Shown here: positions 7,889-17,132 of the stretch, one piece after another
Numbering within the stretch: position 1 is the first letter of the stretch
How the letters are laid out: every line of letters begins with the position of its first letter
Source: Seinonella peptonophila
Lineage (GTDB): Bacteria; Bacillota; Bacilli; Thermoactinomycetales; Thermoactinomycetaceae
Assembly: GCF_900129355.1 (NCBI RefSeq)
Contig: NZ_FQVL01000004.1
Location: 186,001-250,000, forward strand
Length of the DNA: 64,000 nt
Reading direction: 5' to 3'
Translations under genes and position numbers: made by a program
The notes under the pieces: model-generated
Told to the model about the DNA's origin: nothing
Database searches by the model: none
What the model saw: only the letters and a program-made list of their open reading frames with translations

Positions 7889-10128
7889 TGATCCTGATAA
7901 AGAAAGTATTACGGACCATTTGGACAGATAAAGCTCCGTATTTAGGTTCCATGTTTTTAATTGCTTTTAGTTGTATGCTAATGGTAATGATGAACCTAGT
8001 ATCCAAGAATTTGAACAACACATACTCAGCATATAAGTCAAATCATGTGATGAGTGACGTTGAAGTTTATCTTGATACCGAACTTGACATGGCAGATATG
8101 AAGAAACGTTTCAATGTCAAAATAGAACAGAGTGGTGTTACGGACTATTCGTCTAAAGATGGACAAATTTTAAGGATATTTAGCTTTAACACTCAGATCA
8201 ATACTCCTGCCGTATCCAGTGGTAAGAAATTAGAAAGCGGAGAAATTCTTCTTGATAAGCTATATGCGAAAAAAAATGGCTATGAAATCGGCGACATCGT
8301 GCAGATTGCTGGAAAAAAGTACAAATATGCAGGGGATATGACCTTGCCAAACTATATTTATGTCGCCAAGTCCAAAGATGAGGTGATTCGTGATCCCAAA
8401 AACTTTGGATTAGCAGTAGTAGATAAGGATGATTTTGAAAGTATTCCCAATGCGACTCCTTTCTATGCCATTAAGTTTAATAACTCCAATAACCTAAAGG
8501 CTCAGGAAACCGCAATGAAAGGCTATCTTAGAGAGAAAGGGACTAAAATTATAAAATGGGAAAATACCGAAAAAAATTATAGTGTGTCATATGTTCTTGT
8601 GAAAATCAATCTAATGGGCAAATTAAGTATAGTAGCACCTTCCATGATTTTGCTACTCACTTGTGTTTTGACAGGGATTCTGATGTGGCGACTACTCAAT
8701 CGCGAATCCGTTATCATTGGAACATTATATGCACAGGGCTATAGAAAAAAAGAGCTTATGCGTCACTACTTAGTATTTCCATTGATTGTAGCGGGAATGG
8801 GAGCAATGATTGGTACGATTGCAGGAGTTTTCATGATAAACTTCTTGTACAACTTTATGTTAACGACATTCCCCATGCCCAAAGAGCCAATTGTATATGA
8901 CTTAGGGATATTGATGTTCAGTTTGCTGTTGCCTGTTGTAATACTTTGCGTCAGTACTATTATTGTGGTCAACAGAATGTTTAAAATCCGGCCGTCACAG
9001 CTGATGAAGGGCAATAAGAAGAACGACAAAGCAAACTTTATCGAACGGAAACTTCGCTTAGATAAGTTCAAATTTGTGACAAAATTTCAGATTCGTGAGC
9101 AGGTTAGAAGTCTTTCGAGAACGATTTTTCTACTGTTTGGAATTATTGTGGCAACTATGTTTTTGCAGTATGGGCTTACCATGAAAAGCTCGGTTGACTA
9201 TTTACTGAATGAAGGCATAAGCAAGCTGTATCATTTAAAATACGAATATGTCTTTAATGAATACAAGAGAGGTGCACCACCCAAGGGGACTGAGCAATTT
9301 AATACGATGTATGCAATTATGGACGACGAGGCGGAAACCAACTTCTATATTACAGGACTACCTAAAAACTCTACCAGAATCTTATTGAACGATTTGAAAG
9401 GTAATAAGCTAACTCCCGACAAAGTGATTATCACCACGCCATTGGCAAAAAAGATGGGGCTTACAATCGGCGACACAATTCGTTTTTATAACTTTGAAGA
9501 TGGTAAGAAATATTCGATTACGATTGAAGAAATTGCGGACACTTACGGCGGTGAGTTTATATTTATGCCCCTTTCCGAGCTAAACGCCATGTTGGACTTG
9601 CCTTCAGACACATACATTGGTATCTTTAGCGATGTAGAAATGACCTTTGCCAAAAAGGAAATTAAAACCACAAAGTCAATGGATGCCATCAAAGCAGGTT
9701 TTCATTCTTTAATTGACCAAATGGGCATTATGATATACAGTTTGACAATTTCGGCGTTTGTCATAGGACTTGTGATTATATATCTTGTCACAGGGTTGGT
9801 TGTTGACGAGCATAAAGGAACAATTTCGCTTTTTAAGGTATTAGGATATAAGAAAAAAGAGATTAATAAGCTGATTCTTAATAGCAATATCTTTACTGTA
9901 ATTATTGGCTATATTTTGGGTGTACCTTTGCTTGTAGGGTCAGTTGATGTCATGTACCAGGCTCTTGCTGAGAGTTTGCCGATGGTCATTCCTGCGAAAC
10001 TAAATATTTGGTATATCCTGCTAGGTTTTGTCATTGTAATGCTAACTTTTGAGCTTGCTAAGCTTATGAGCCGCAAAAAGATAAATCGCATTGCAATGAG
10101 CGATGCGCTTAAATCAGGAACAGAGTAG
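7882..10128 (+). CDS. ABC transporter permease with two FtsX domains
   Basis: The 748-residue protein starts inside the end of the ATPase gene. An N-terminal membrane segment is followed by a large extracellular domain (about 45-245), three membrane segments (about 255-375, 'LLTCVLTGILMWRLLNR'), a second membrane start near 410, another extracellular domain (about 440-600) and three final segments (about 615-735). This is the duplicated FtsX plan of MacB-like and BceB-like exporters. With the ATPase it would form a mechanotransmission or export complex in the cytoplasmic membrane. The TetR gene directly downstream is a likely regulator. Confidence 0.9.
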   Translation: MVMILIKKVLRTIWTDKAPYLGSMFLIAFSCMLMVMMNLVSKNLNNTYSAYKSNHVMSDVEVYLDTELDMADMKKRFNVKIEQSGVTDYSSKDGQILRIFSFNTQINTPAVSSGKKLESGEILLDKLYAKKNGYEIGDIVQIAGKKYKYAGDMTLPNYIYVAKSKDEVIRDPKNFGLAVVDKDDFESIPNATPFYAIKFNNSNNLKAQETAMKGYLREKGTKIIKWENTEKNYSVSYVLVKINLMGKLSIVAPSMILLLTCVLTGILMWRLLNRESVIIGTLYAQGYRKKELMRHYLVFPLIVAGMGAMIGTIAGVFMINFLYNFMLTTFPMPKEPIVYDLGILMFSLLLPVVILCVSTIIVVNRMFKIRPSQLMKGNKKNDKANFIERKLRLDKFKFVTKFQIREQVRSLSRTIFLLFGIIVATMFLQYGLTMKSSVDYLLNEGISKLYHLKYEYVFNEYKRGAPPKGTEQFNTMYAIMDDEAETNFYITGLPKNSTRILLNDLKGNKLTPDKVIITTPLAKKMGLTIGDTIRFYNFEDGKKYSITIEEIADTYGGEFIFMPLSELNAMLDLPSDTYIGIFSDVEMTFAKKEIKTTKSMDAIKAGFHSLIDQMGIMIYSLTISAFVIGLVIIYLVTGLVVDEHKGTISLFKVLGYKKKEINKLILNSNIFTVIIGYILGVPLLVGSVDVMYQALAESLPMVIPAKLNIWYILLGFVIVMLTFELAKLMSRKKINRIAMSDALKSGTE

Positions 10129-10200
10129 TAGCTCTCAGAAATTGAACCCATTTTAGAAAAAGACTGGTTCTGAACTGAATACGTTTATGATCTTTATCTC

Positions 10201-10230
10201 TTGACATCAGGAGATCTTATAGGATACAAT
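10201..10230 (+). promoter_or_regulatory. Promoter of the TetR gene
   Basis: TTGACA (10201-10206) is followed after 18 bases by TACAAT (10225-10230), about 50 bp before the start codon at 10279. The same promoter occurs in the decayed copy at 5535-5564. Confidence 0.7.
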
Positions 10231-10278
10231 CTTCCAGATTAATAGAGAGAGATTCTGTTTATTAAAGGAGTTCAAAGG

Positions 10279-10995
10279 ATGGCGCGAATTGTAAAAGAAC
10301 ATGAATACAAGAAGAAGCGCAATGAAATTCTCGATGCTGCACAGCGGCTTATCTATACCAAAGGTTACGAACGTATGACTATTGGAGATATCCTCACTGA
10401 TTTACAGATTTCCAGCGGGGCATTCTATCACTATTTTAAATCAAAGCCTGCTGTGCTAGAAGGGTTCATTGAACGTATAAAAGAAGAAGTGGAAAGTCCG
10501 TTTCTCCCCATCCTCCATGATCCTCACTTGTCCGCCCTAGAAAAGCTCCAAGGTTTCTTTAACACGCTTGACAATTTGAGACTTGTACGCAAGACGGATG
10601 TGGTTGAGCTGGCGCATATCTGGTACGACGATAGCAATGCTATCGTTCGTCAGAAAGTGGACGAGGCTGTACTTAAGCAGCGAGTGCCCTTGCTGAATGA
10701 GATTATTCATCAGGGCATTCAGGAAGGCATCTTCAAGCTAGCCTATTCCGAACATATTAGTGAAGTTATCCTGTTCCTTTTGCAGGGAATGGGAACAACT
10801 CACGTCAAGTTATTGCTTTCGCTGACTCAGGAGCACGATGAACAGAGATGCATCGAACGCATTGTTTCGGTCCATGCTGCCTATATGGATGCCATTGAGC
10901 GTGTGTTGGGAGCACCCTTAAATTCCTTATATCGTGCTGATACAGAGGCAGTCAGGGTATGGGTAAAAGCAATAAAAGATGGTACACCGAACTGA
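10279..10995 (+). CDS. TetR/AcrR-family transcriptional regulator
   Basis: ATG 10279 follows AAAGGAGTTCAAAGG. Residues about 10-57 are a TetR helix-turn-helix: 'RNEILDAAQRLIYTKGYERM' then 'TIGDILTDLQISSGAFYHYF'. The remaining 180 residues are a helical ligand-binding and dimer domain without a recognisable ligand signature. It is downstream of the ABC/permease pair and a damaged copy lies upstream of the block, so it probably represses these genes in response to an unknown compound. It has its own strong promoter. Confidence 0.9.
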   Translation: MARIVKEHEYKKKRNEILDAAQRLIYTKGYERMTIGDILTDLQISSGAFYHYFKSKPAVLEGFIERIKEEVESPFLPILHDPHLSALEKLQGFFNTLDNLRLVRKTDVVELAHIWYDDSNAIVRQKVDEAVLKQRVPLLNEIIHQGIQEGIFKLAYSEHISEVILFLLQGMGTTHVKLLLSLTQEHDEQRCIERIVSVHAAYMDAIERVLGAPLNSLYRADTEAVRVWVKAIKDGTPN

Positions 10996-11195
10996 TTCGA
11001 TAAAAGATTTTGTTAATGGTCTTTCATAGCCAATTAAAATACAGTATGCGTTGTACAGGGGAGATTGAAATTACAAGGCCTCAATGGAGCGATACACCAT
11101 ACAAGGTCATTTCATTTCAGCCCATCGTATTCTCCAGGGTGGATATTTCGATCTATCTAAATTCGAATATATAAAATAATTATGATTCATTTAAT

Positions 11196-11216
11196 GATAC
11201 CATTCGGTATGGTACT
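11196..11216. promoter_or_regulatory. Palindromic operator, copy 3 of 3
   Basis: TACCAT (11198-11203) and ATGGTA (11209-11214) flank TCGGT, the same centre and inner arms as the sites at 2821 and 3729. It lies about 130 bp before the MFS gene at 11345 in an otherwise gene-free gap (10996-11344). Confidence 0.55.
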
Positions 11217-11344
11217 ATTAATGATGAAAGTTTTTCTCCATGAAAAGACATGGAGTTCGTTATTGAAGCAACCAAGGAGGAATTTGGAGTTCTCGTAAAG
11301 AGGACAAAAGAAAGCGATGGCACAGCTATAAAAGTTAGGAAGCC

Positions 11345-12526
11345 ATGGGCAGTTGGTTTAAGAACTTACGGAAATGGCGATCACGTAACAGTCTGATCGC
11401 TCTGATCGCGTTCCTTCTGTACAGTATGGGGAACTCATACCTAGTGTCGTCCTTGGTTCGGCTGCTGAACCGGCAAGGGATGAAACAGGAAGTTCCGTTT
11501 TTCTATGGGGTTACGAGTGTGATGGCACTCCCCTCGTTGTTCCTTGTAGGAAAATGGATCGATCGCTGGGGATCTCGACAGTTGACCATGTGGTTTCTTC
11601 CGATCTGGATTCTTATGCCAGTCGGATTTGCCATGTGTGATCAATTGTGGCAACTTCTCTGTGCAGGGGTCTGCCATAATATGGTCGCTCTGGGATTAGG
11701 ACAAGGGCTATTCAAGCAGTTCTTGGATTTTGTTCCTCAGGATCATTCCAAAGAAGCTGTTAGTGTTTCGCTGCGTTGCGAGTTCATTCTCATCGCAGCG
11801 GTCACGCCACTTGGAGCTTGGGTAATTTCTTCCCAAACTTTGCTAGAGTGGGCAGGAGTGGCGGTGATCTGTGGATTTGCGTCCTTGTTTGCTTCCACTA
11901 TGATCTCAGGTGTCGCTGAGCAGAGCGGCGGCGACTCTCAGTCTAGTGAGATCTCTGAGAAACAAAAAAAGAAGTTAAGCAAGCTGAACTGGAAAGAGAT
12001 ATTTCTAGCCAGTTCACTTATGACTATCCCACTCACCAACGGGATTTATGGGATGTACTTGCCTTTGTACATTCCTGGACCGATGCTGTCTGCCTGGTGT
12101 ATCACGTTCCAATCGATAGTCTCTGCTTTCTCAGGGGGACTTGTGATCAAGATCACCAAAGGATGGTCTGAGTACCAAGTACTCCGTGTAGTCCATATCA
12201 TACAAATTGCAAGTCTTTTAATCATATGGAGGTTTTCAGATGTAGTGCTGCTAGTACTCAGCTCAGCCATCCTTCTTGGTGTAGCTTCGAATGCTTTTCT
12301 GCTGGGGTTCTTACAGCCTCGGTATGATGAAGCACCTTCGGAGGAGAAGGGGAAACAAATGACACGCAATGCTCTCCCGGCAAGGTTGGCAACACTAATC
12401 GGCCCTTGGGGATCTGGCCTTGTCGTCAATCGATGGGGCTATCAGCTGGTGTGGTGGGTACCGATTCCGCTTCATCTGATTGCGCTCCTTTACGAGTGGA
12501 GTGAACAGAGGAAACGGGGACGATAA
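11345..12526 (+). CDS. MFS transporter
   Basis: The 393-residue protein has about twelve hydrophobic segments and a typical MFS loop between segments 2 and 3 ('LVGKWIDRWGSRQLTMWF'). The start at 11345 follows TTAGGA. The central loop is charged and polar (about 195-220), as expected between the two six-helix halves. It resembles drug or small-molecule exporters, but no substrate motif is visible. The gene is moderately G+C-richer than its surroundings. An operator-like dyad precedes it at 11196. Confidence 0.8.
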   Translation: MGSWFKNLRKWRSRNSLIALIAFLLYSMGNSYLVSSLVRLLNRQGMKQEVPFFYGVTSVMALPSLFLVGKWIDRWGSRQLTMWFLPIWILMPVGFAMCDQLWQLLCAGVCHNMVALGLGQGLFKQFLDFVPQDHSKEAVSVSLRCEFILIAAVTPLGAWVISSQTLLEWAGVAVICGFASLFASTMISGVAEQSGGDSQSSEISEKQKKKLSKLNWKEIFLASSLMTIPLTNGIYGMYLPLYIPGPMLSAWCITFQSIVSAFSGGLVIKITKGWSEYQVLRVVHIIQIASLLIIWRFSDVVLLVLSSAILLGVASNAFLLGFLQPRYDEAPSEEKGKQMTRNALPARLATLIGPWGSGLVVNRWGYQLVWWVPIPLHLIALLYEWSEQRKRGR

Positions 12527-12689
12527 GCAGCTTCCCCCAAACCGTTTGCTAGTTGCAAGCGGTTATGATAATAAAATACCGAATATTCATAATATGTGAT
12601 ATATATAGTAAGACATTAACATATGACATATTTATGCTTAGATGAACATCTTAACGAATTGGTTGAAGAATTATATAGTAAAAAATAAA

Positions 12690-12733
12690 GTCAGACTGTG
12701 AGCGTGACATTTTCTCTCAGCAATCTGACGATT
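12690..12733 (-). terminator. Terminator of the TetR gene at 12778
   Basis: GTCAGA/TCTGAC arms with additional inner pairing lie after the stop of the minus-strand TetR gene, followed on that strand by a T-rich tail. Confidence 0.55.
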
Positions 12734-12777
12734 TTTAGGGACATTCGTCCAGTTTGAATGTTTTTACCCAAAAAGAA

Positions 12778-13317
12778 TTATTTTTTGGGGATTAATTGGG
12801 AGATTGTCATAAAAAGTTGTTGAAGATCCTTTCCATTAATCGGAGGAATTAAATGTTGTGCGCCTATAAAGATCATCAAATAGATTTGTGCCAGTAAATC
12901 GGTATCAACTCGATCCTTGTAAACACTTGAACATAAATCTTTCACATAGTTCATTCTGATTGTATCAACACGTTGCTGATACGACCGAATTATTTTGTCA
13001 TGTGCCGCCCATGCACGAATTTTAATTTCAAGGGAGCCATTTTCCAAGTTTGTAACTAGCTCCGTTAATCGGTCAAGTTTTTCTCGTGCAGTCTCTTCCT
13101 TTTGGCTTAAATGAATTAGTTGTTGAGTCGAATTATCCTCCCAAAATTGAAGCAACGCGAGAATATAATCTTGGCGGTTTTTGAAATGGTGATAAAATGA
13201 GCCTTTTGTAAGTTTTAATCGGGAACTAAGTTCATCGATTGTTAATTTCTCATGTCCATCTTCTTTCAGCACATTAATGCCTTCATTTAACCATAAAAGT
13301 TTTGTTTTACTAATCAT
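12778..13317 (-). CDS. TetR-family transcriptional regulator
   Basis: This 179-residue protein begins 'MISKTKLLWLNEGINVLKED' and has a TetR helix-turn-helix at about 20-50: 'TIDELSSRLKLTKGSFYHHF'. The start follows AAAGGAGCGAG. The C-terminal domain is helical without ligand signature. It is a single-gene unit divergent from the DUF1697 gene at 13527, and no clear dyad is visible in the 200-bp divergent gap. Its target is unknown. Confidence 0.85.
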   Translation of the reverse strand: MISKTKLLWLNEGINVLKEDGHEKLTIDELSSRLKLTKGSFYHHFKNRQDYILALLQFWEDNSTQQLIHLSQKEETAREKLDRLTELVTNLENGSLEIKIRAWAAHDKIIRSYQQRVDTIRMNYVKDLCSSVYKDRVDTDLLAQIYLMIFIGAQHLIPPINGKDLQQLFMTISQLIPKK

Positions 13318-13526
13318 TTCTCGCTCCTTTGAAAATATAATGCCATATTCAAAAGTCTGATGAAAGAGTATTTGGTAATCATTTCCCGTAATAAATAAGT
13401 CAGGAACCTAACTAATTATCGTTGGTGAAGTTGGTTTCTATTTATGAGTTAAAATGATTATAATATTAAATGGTGTTGTAATAGGTTTTAGCTCTAATCA
13501 TCAAGCATATGAATAGGGGGATGATC

Positions 13527-14072
13527 ATGGTCTATGTCGCATTGCTTAGGGGAATCAATGTTGGTGGGAAAAATAAAATTGACATGAAGTTACTTAAACA
13601 AGTTTTTGAACGAGTAGGTATGAGCTCTGTAGTAACATATATCAATTCAGGCAATATTATTTTCACAGTGGATAGTCAATCCAAAACTGCGATATCCCAT
13701 ATTTTGGAAGAAGCTATCCATACACACTTCGGATTACAAATCAAAGTTTTAGTCCGTAGTTTGGATGATATGAAAACAATCATCCATTCCCTTCCAGATT
13801 CGTGGACGAACGATAAACAGATGAGAAGCGATGTGCTGTTTTTATGGGACGAAATTAATGATGAATCAGTGCTGAATCAGTTGGTGATCAAACCTGACTT
13901 AGATACGGTGAAATACGTACCTGGAGCCATTCTATGGTCGATTGAAAAAAAATATATTACCAAATCTGGTATGGCTAGACTCATTGGTTCAAAGATATAT
14001 AAAAAAATTACAGTTAGGAATGTAAATACAACTCGTAAAATATATGAACTAATGCAGGCATCAAAGGCATGA
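13527..14072 (+). CDS. DUF1697 family protein
   Basis: ATG 13527 is preferred over the upstream ATGs because AGGGGG (13515-13520) is correctly spaced. The protein begins 'MVYVALLRGINVGGKNKIDM' and continues with 'VTYINSGNIIF', both hallmarks of the DUF1697 family of about 180 residues. The function of this family is not established. It is a single gene divergent from a TetR regulator. Confidence 0.85.
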   Translation: MVYVALLRGINVGGKNKIDMKLLKQVFERVGMSSVVTYINSGNIIFTVDSQSKTAISHILEEAIHTHFGLQIKVLVRSLDDMKTIIHSLPDSWTNDKQMRSDVLFLWDEINDESVLNQLVIKPDLDTVKYVPGAILWSIEKKYITKSGMARLIGSKIYKKITVRNVNTTRKIYELMQASKA

Positions 14073-14316
14073 ATGATACATACTAGCGTATACACATTAC
14101 CCAGTAGATTGGGGATATCCAACTATCACAACCTTTACAAATGCAATAATTGGAAATAGACAGATATAGAACTGATATTGAGCCTATAGGAATCAAAATC
14201 ATTGAATGTTCTAGGTCGTTTAGAGAATAAATATATGATATAATTTATTAATTAATAGAATTTATTCAATTTAGTAATATTTAATATGCTATTTTAGAAG
14301 TGAAAAGAGGTAGAAC

Positions 14317-14772
14317 ATGACAAGTGAAAATAAAAATATGGAACACGAAATGCCTAAGCCAAATCCAGATCTTAAAACATTAAGTCCTCTAATTGGCACA
14401 TGGAAAGTATCAGGTGAGACACATGGAGAAATCACTTATGAGTGGATGGAAGGGGGATTTTTTATTATTCAAAAGATTGAACTTGAAAGTCATGGACAAA
14501 TCATAAAAGGCATCGAGATCATCGGACATGAACAAGACTTTCAATCTGAACCAAGTAAGGAAATCAAATCTCGTTACTTTGATAATTCAGGTAATACCTT
14601 TTCCTATGTTTATGAACGAAAAGGGGATCAGCTTACGATTTGGTTTGGGGAGAAAGGGTCACCGGCATATTGCAGCGCCAAGTTTAGTGAGGATGGAAAT
14701 ACCCTCTCAGGTGCTTGGATATATCCAGGTGGAGGCGGATACACATATACTGCTTCAAAAATTGATAAATAA
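14317..14772 (+). CDS. DUF1579-like small beta-barrel protein
   Basis: ATG 14317 follows AAAAGAGGTAG. The 151-residue protein contains 'LSPLIGTWKVSGETHGE', 'YEWMEGGFFIIQ' and 'GNTLSGAWIYPGGGGY', a pattern shared by DUF1579/heme-binding-like proteins of lipocalin type, whose members are often found with environmental or antibiotic-stress genes. No catalytic residues are apparent. It shares a bidirectional terminator at 14979-15021 with the converging gene at 15112. Confidence 0.6.
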   Translation: MTSENKNMEHEMPKPNPDLKTLSPLIGTWKVSGETHGEITYEWMEGGFFIIQKIELESHGQIIKGIEIIGHEQDFQSEPSKEIKSRYFDNSGNTFSYVYERKGDQLTIWFGEKGSPAYCSAKFSEDGNTLSGAWIYPGGGGYTYTASKIDK

Positions 14773-14978
14773 AAATAGGGTGTTGGATAACCTATCTGCT
14801 GCATTTTCCTTTTATAAACTAAGACAGGGAAGGGTATGGATTTGTTTTGTGATACAGAAGTATCCAATTTCAGTACAGTGAAAATCATACTTAATGGTGT
14901 ACAAACGAATAAACTAGAACCGCAGACGGATCTAGTTACCATGAAAGTTTCAATCTATATATAACCGTAATGAAAGCA

Positions 14979-15021
14979 AAATAAGCGATCACTTAGGCTT
15001 ATGTTAAGTGTTCGCTTATTT
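14979..15021. terminator. Bidirectional terminator between converging genes
   Basis: AAATAAGCGA (14979-14988) pairs with TCGCTTATTT (15012-15021), with inner pairing ACTTA/TAAGT. The rest of the 14773-15111 gap shows no gene that I can support. Confidence 0.75.
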
Positions 15022-15111
15022 GTGATGTATTTTCTTAAAACAGGAGTTGATGAGTGGTACGAAACCTATGAATTTCATTGGTGTCAGGTATTCCTGTCGC
15101 TTTGTTCCCTC

Positions 15112-15558
15112 TTAGCGAGTCATTCCGTTAGTTTGATTTAGTTGATGTAATCTGCTAGGTACGATCAGGGTTATATCAGTATGAGTTGGTGAGTTTCGTT
15201 GAAGTGTATGCAGATTGGTCTTAGGAGGAGCCTGGGTATTTTGATCGAGCTTATCGACAATCGGGGAGAGTTTTTTTTCGCTGGTAAGTTTTTGAACTGC
15301 AGCATGTCCACCATAACCCAAAGCAGCTAACATTGAGCCCAAAACAATACTAGCAATCAAGCAATTATCTCCACTCCCACTTTGACCCGATCTTTCTTGT
15401 TCCATAGATTTTCTTAAAACCTGGTCTCCTATCTGTAGAGCCCTTGCTTTGTCATGGTCACCACGTTCTGATGCTCTTGCTGCTTCTTCTTTTGCGTCAC
15501 GAAGAATTTTTTTTTGTGAGTTTCTTATGTTCTCGTAGTTATCTCTATTTTTAGGCAT
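15112..15558 (-). CDS. Unknown membrane-anchored protein, relative of the product at 2922
   Basis: The ATG at 15558 is preferred to an upstream TTG that abuts the AAAGG ribosome site. The protein has a charged helical head ('KKILRDAKEEAARASERGDH'), a Gly/Ser stretch, a membrane segment 'NCLIASIVLGSMLAALGYGG', and a polar tail with 'DITLIVPSRLHQLN'. The head lacks the repeats of the 2922 protein, but linker, membrane segment and tail share its order and several identical residues. The two genes are 12 kb apart on opposite strands. I do not recognise the family. Orientation in the membrane is not known. Confidence 0.65.
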   Translation of the reverse strand: MPKNRDNYENIRNSQKKILRDAKEEAARASERGDHDKARALQIGDQVLRKSMEQERSGQSGSGDNCLIASIVLGSMLAALGYGGHAAVQKLTSEKKLSPIVDKLDQNTQAPPKTNLHTLQRNSPTHTDITLIVPSRLHQLNQTNGMTR

Positions 15559-15739
15559 GGTGGGTGTCAACCTTTCATCGTTTATTTCTCAATGAATTGA
15601 TAGATGAATTTGCTTAATCATGCACCTATTGATTATAAAACATTTCCTATACATTGTCTTTTTGTATTTACGATCACTAAGAATTAATTCGGATATTATA
15701 TACTTAGGTTTTTATATTTAATTGTTTTATTGATTAATC

Positions 15740-16108
15740 TTATGAAAAGGGAAAAAATAAATAGTCTGTGTGAATAAGAACGAGTGCAGCAAGTAATACA
15801 AAAAATGTGATGGCGGGCATTGTTTTCCCGATCGAATCTTTAACTCTGATATGGGCAAGTACAGCAAAGAATAGATTGATGGTAAGCCAGAGACCCGACC
15901 AAGCGACGAGCCAGTCTTGCCAATAACCAATGATGAGCCCAATCGCTCCGATTAATTGAACAACACCGGTAATGGTACGCAGCCATTGAGGAAGTTTGAT
16001 TTCTTGAAAGATATCAACCCAGTATTTGACTCCTAAGACTTTACTGGTTCCAGAAAAGAGAAAATATGCGATGAGTAAGCTTTGTAGAACAATGGATAGT
16101 GCAGACAT
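15740..16108 (-). CDS. DoxX-like membrane protein
   Basis: The 122-residue protein has four hydrophobic helices and begins 'MSALSIVLQSLLIAYFLFSG' with 'SKVLGVKYW' after it, the usual opening of DoxX family members. The start follows AGGAGGAAAAAAC. It lies 47 bp downstream of the ArsR-SRPBCC gene on the same strand and so is likely in that operon. DoxX proteins are associated with redox or thiol stress in other bacteria; the role here is unknown. Confidence 0.8.
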   Translation of the reverse strand: MSALSIVLQSLLIAYFLFSGTSKVLGVKYWVDIFQEIKLPQWLRTITGVVQLIGAIGLIIGYWQDWLVAWSGLWLTINLFFAVLAHIRVKDSIGKTMPAITFFVLLAALVLIHTDYLFFPFS

Positions 16109-16155
16109 GTTTTTTCCTCCTATAAGTTGAGTTGATAGTGTGGTATGAAATCTGG

Positions 16156-16881
16156 TTATAGTTCTGCCAATACTTGATCGAGCTTTTTAGCCATGAGTGT
16201 CCAGCCCTGCTTTGCTCCATGATACGCATGACCTTCATTTTCAAATCCAATTTGCTCTAGATGAAGATGTGTCGTTCCGTCCATTTCTTTTAGTGTCCAT
16301 GTCACTGTTGTGCTTTCTCCAGCGGTTTCCCATGTGTAAAATAATTTATTCGGTTGATCGACAACAAGTACTTCAGAATGAACGATTCCATCCCACACAG
16401 GGTTCGGCTCTGTTCGAAATTGAAATTTATGACCAACAATCGGTTTAAAGTCATTTTCCATGACCCATTTTGCAAGTTTCTTTGGGTCTGTTAAAGCTAA
16501 CCATACACGCTCGATAGGTCTGTTAAAATGAAAATCTAATGAAACTGTGGGCATATTTTGTTCCTCCTGTAATAGTTGATTTAAGAGTGATATGTTGTCA
16601 TTCCAAAATTTTGTGTAATAGGTTACCCAATCTTGAATTTCTTGTAGCGGTTCTGCATTTAAACGAAACCGGGTTTCCCTACCCACTTTTCGACTGGTGA
16701 CAAGACCTGCATGTTTGAGAATCGATAAATGTTTCGAAACTGCTGTACGACCCATTTGAAAATGACTTGTTAATTCATAAAGAGGCATTTCTTCTACTTT
16801 TGCTAATAGGTGAAGGATGTGACGTCGTGTAGGATCAGCAACAGCATCATAAACATCCTTTGAGTTTTCATTTTTTTTCAA
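16156..16881 (-). CDS. ArsR-type regulator fused to an SRPBCC (AHSA1-like) domain
   Basis: A TTG at 16881 is the best start: it lies six bases after AGGAGGAGG, whereas the upstream in-frame ATG at 16920 lies inside the operator region. Residues about 5-85 form an ArsR winged helix ('DPTRRHILHLLAK', 'GRTAVSKHLSILKHAGLV'). Residues about 115-240 form an SRPBCC domain ('FHFNRPIERVWLALTDPKKL', 'TTVTWTLKEMDGTTHLHLEQ'). The SRPBCC fold usually binds a hydrophobic ligand, so it may sense a small molecule and control DNA binding. The DoxX gene follows. Two identical dyads overlap its promoter, indicating autoregulation. Confidence 0.85.
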   Translation of the reverse strand: MKKNENSKDVYDAVADPTRRHILHLLAKVEEMPLYELTSHFQMGRTAVSKHLSILKHAGLVTSRKVGRETRFRLNAEPLQEIQDWVTYYTKFWNDNISLLNQLLQEEQNMPTVSLDFHFNRPIERVWLALTDPKKLAKWVMENDFKPIVGHKFQFRTEPNPVWDGIVHSEVLVVDQPNKLFYTWETAGESTTVTWTLKEMDGTTHLHLEQIGFENEGHAYHGAKQGWTLMAKKLDQVLAEL

Positions 16882-16914
16882 TTCAACCCTCCTCCTAGCG
16901 TTACTTTGTGTAAT

Positions 16915-16976
16915 GGACACTATTTGGTGTCGTAAATCTTAACTTCATAATAGGACACTATTTGGTGTCTTGTCAA
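16915..16976 (-). promoter_or_regulatory. Promoter with two identical ArsR-type operators
   Basis: On the minus strand TTGACA (16976-16971) and TATTAT (16952-16947) are separated by 18 bases. One copy of the 17-bp dyad GGACACTATTTGGTGTC fills that spacer (16953-16969); a second identical copy lies downstream at 16915-16931. Both can be occupied by the regulator encoded just downstream, blocking polymerase binding and early elongation. Confidence 0.8.
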
Positions 16977-17104
16977 ATGTTTTTTCATTTTCTTGAAGTA
17001 ATTTTTTTAATCAACCAGTATGATTGCGCTGAATATACAGAGAAAGATAAGGTTGAGCAAATCGGTTTCAAATTTTGGATCAACTGATAGCCTTATCTAA
17101 ATAC

Positions 17105-17132
17105 AAAAAGCCCTCTACGATGGAGAGCTTTT
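17105..17132. terminator. Terminator-like hairpin
   Basis: AAAAGCCCTC pairs with GGAGAGCTTTT around a short loop. No gene immediately precedes it on either strand, so it may be the remnant of a lost unit. The surrounding sequence from 16977 to 17282 shows no gene. Confidence 0.45.

Noticed and set aside
12623-12688. 21-codon frame 'MTYLCLDEHLNELVEELYSK' before the TetR terminator
   Set aside because: No ribosome site is visible and the length is too short to support without expression data.
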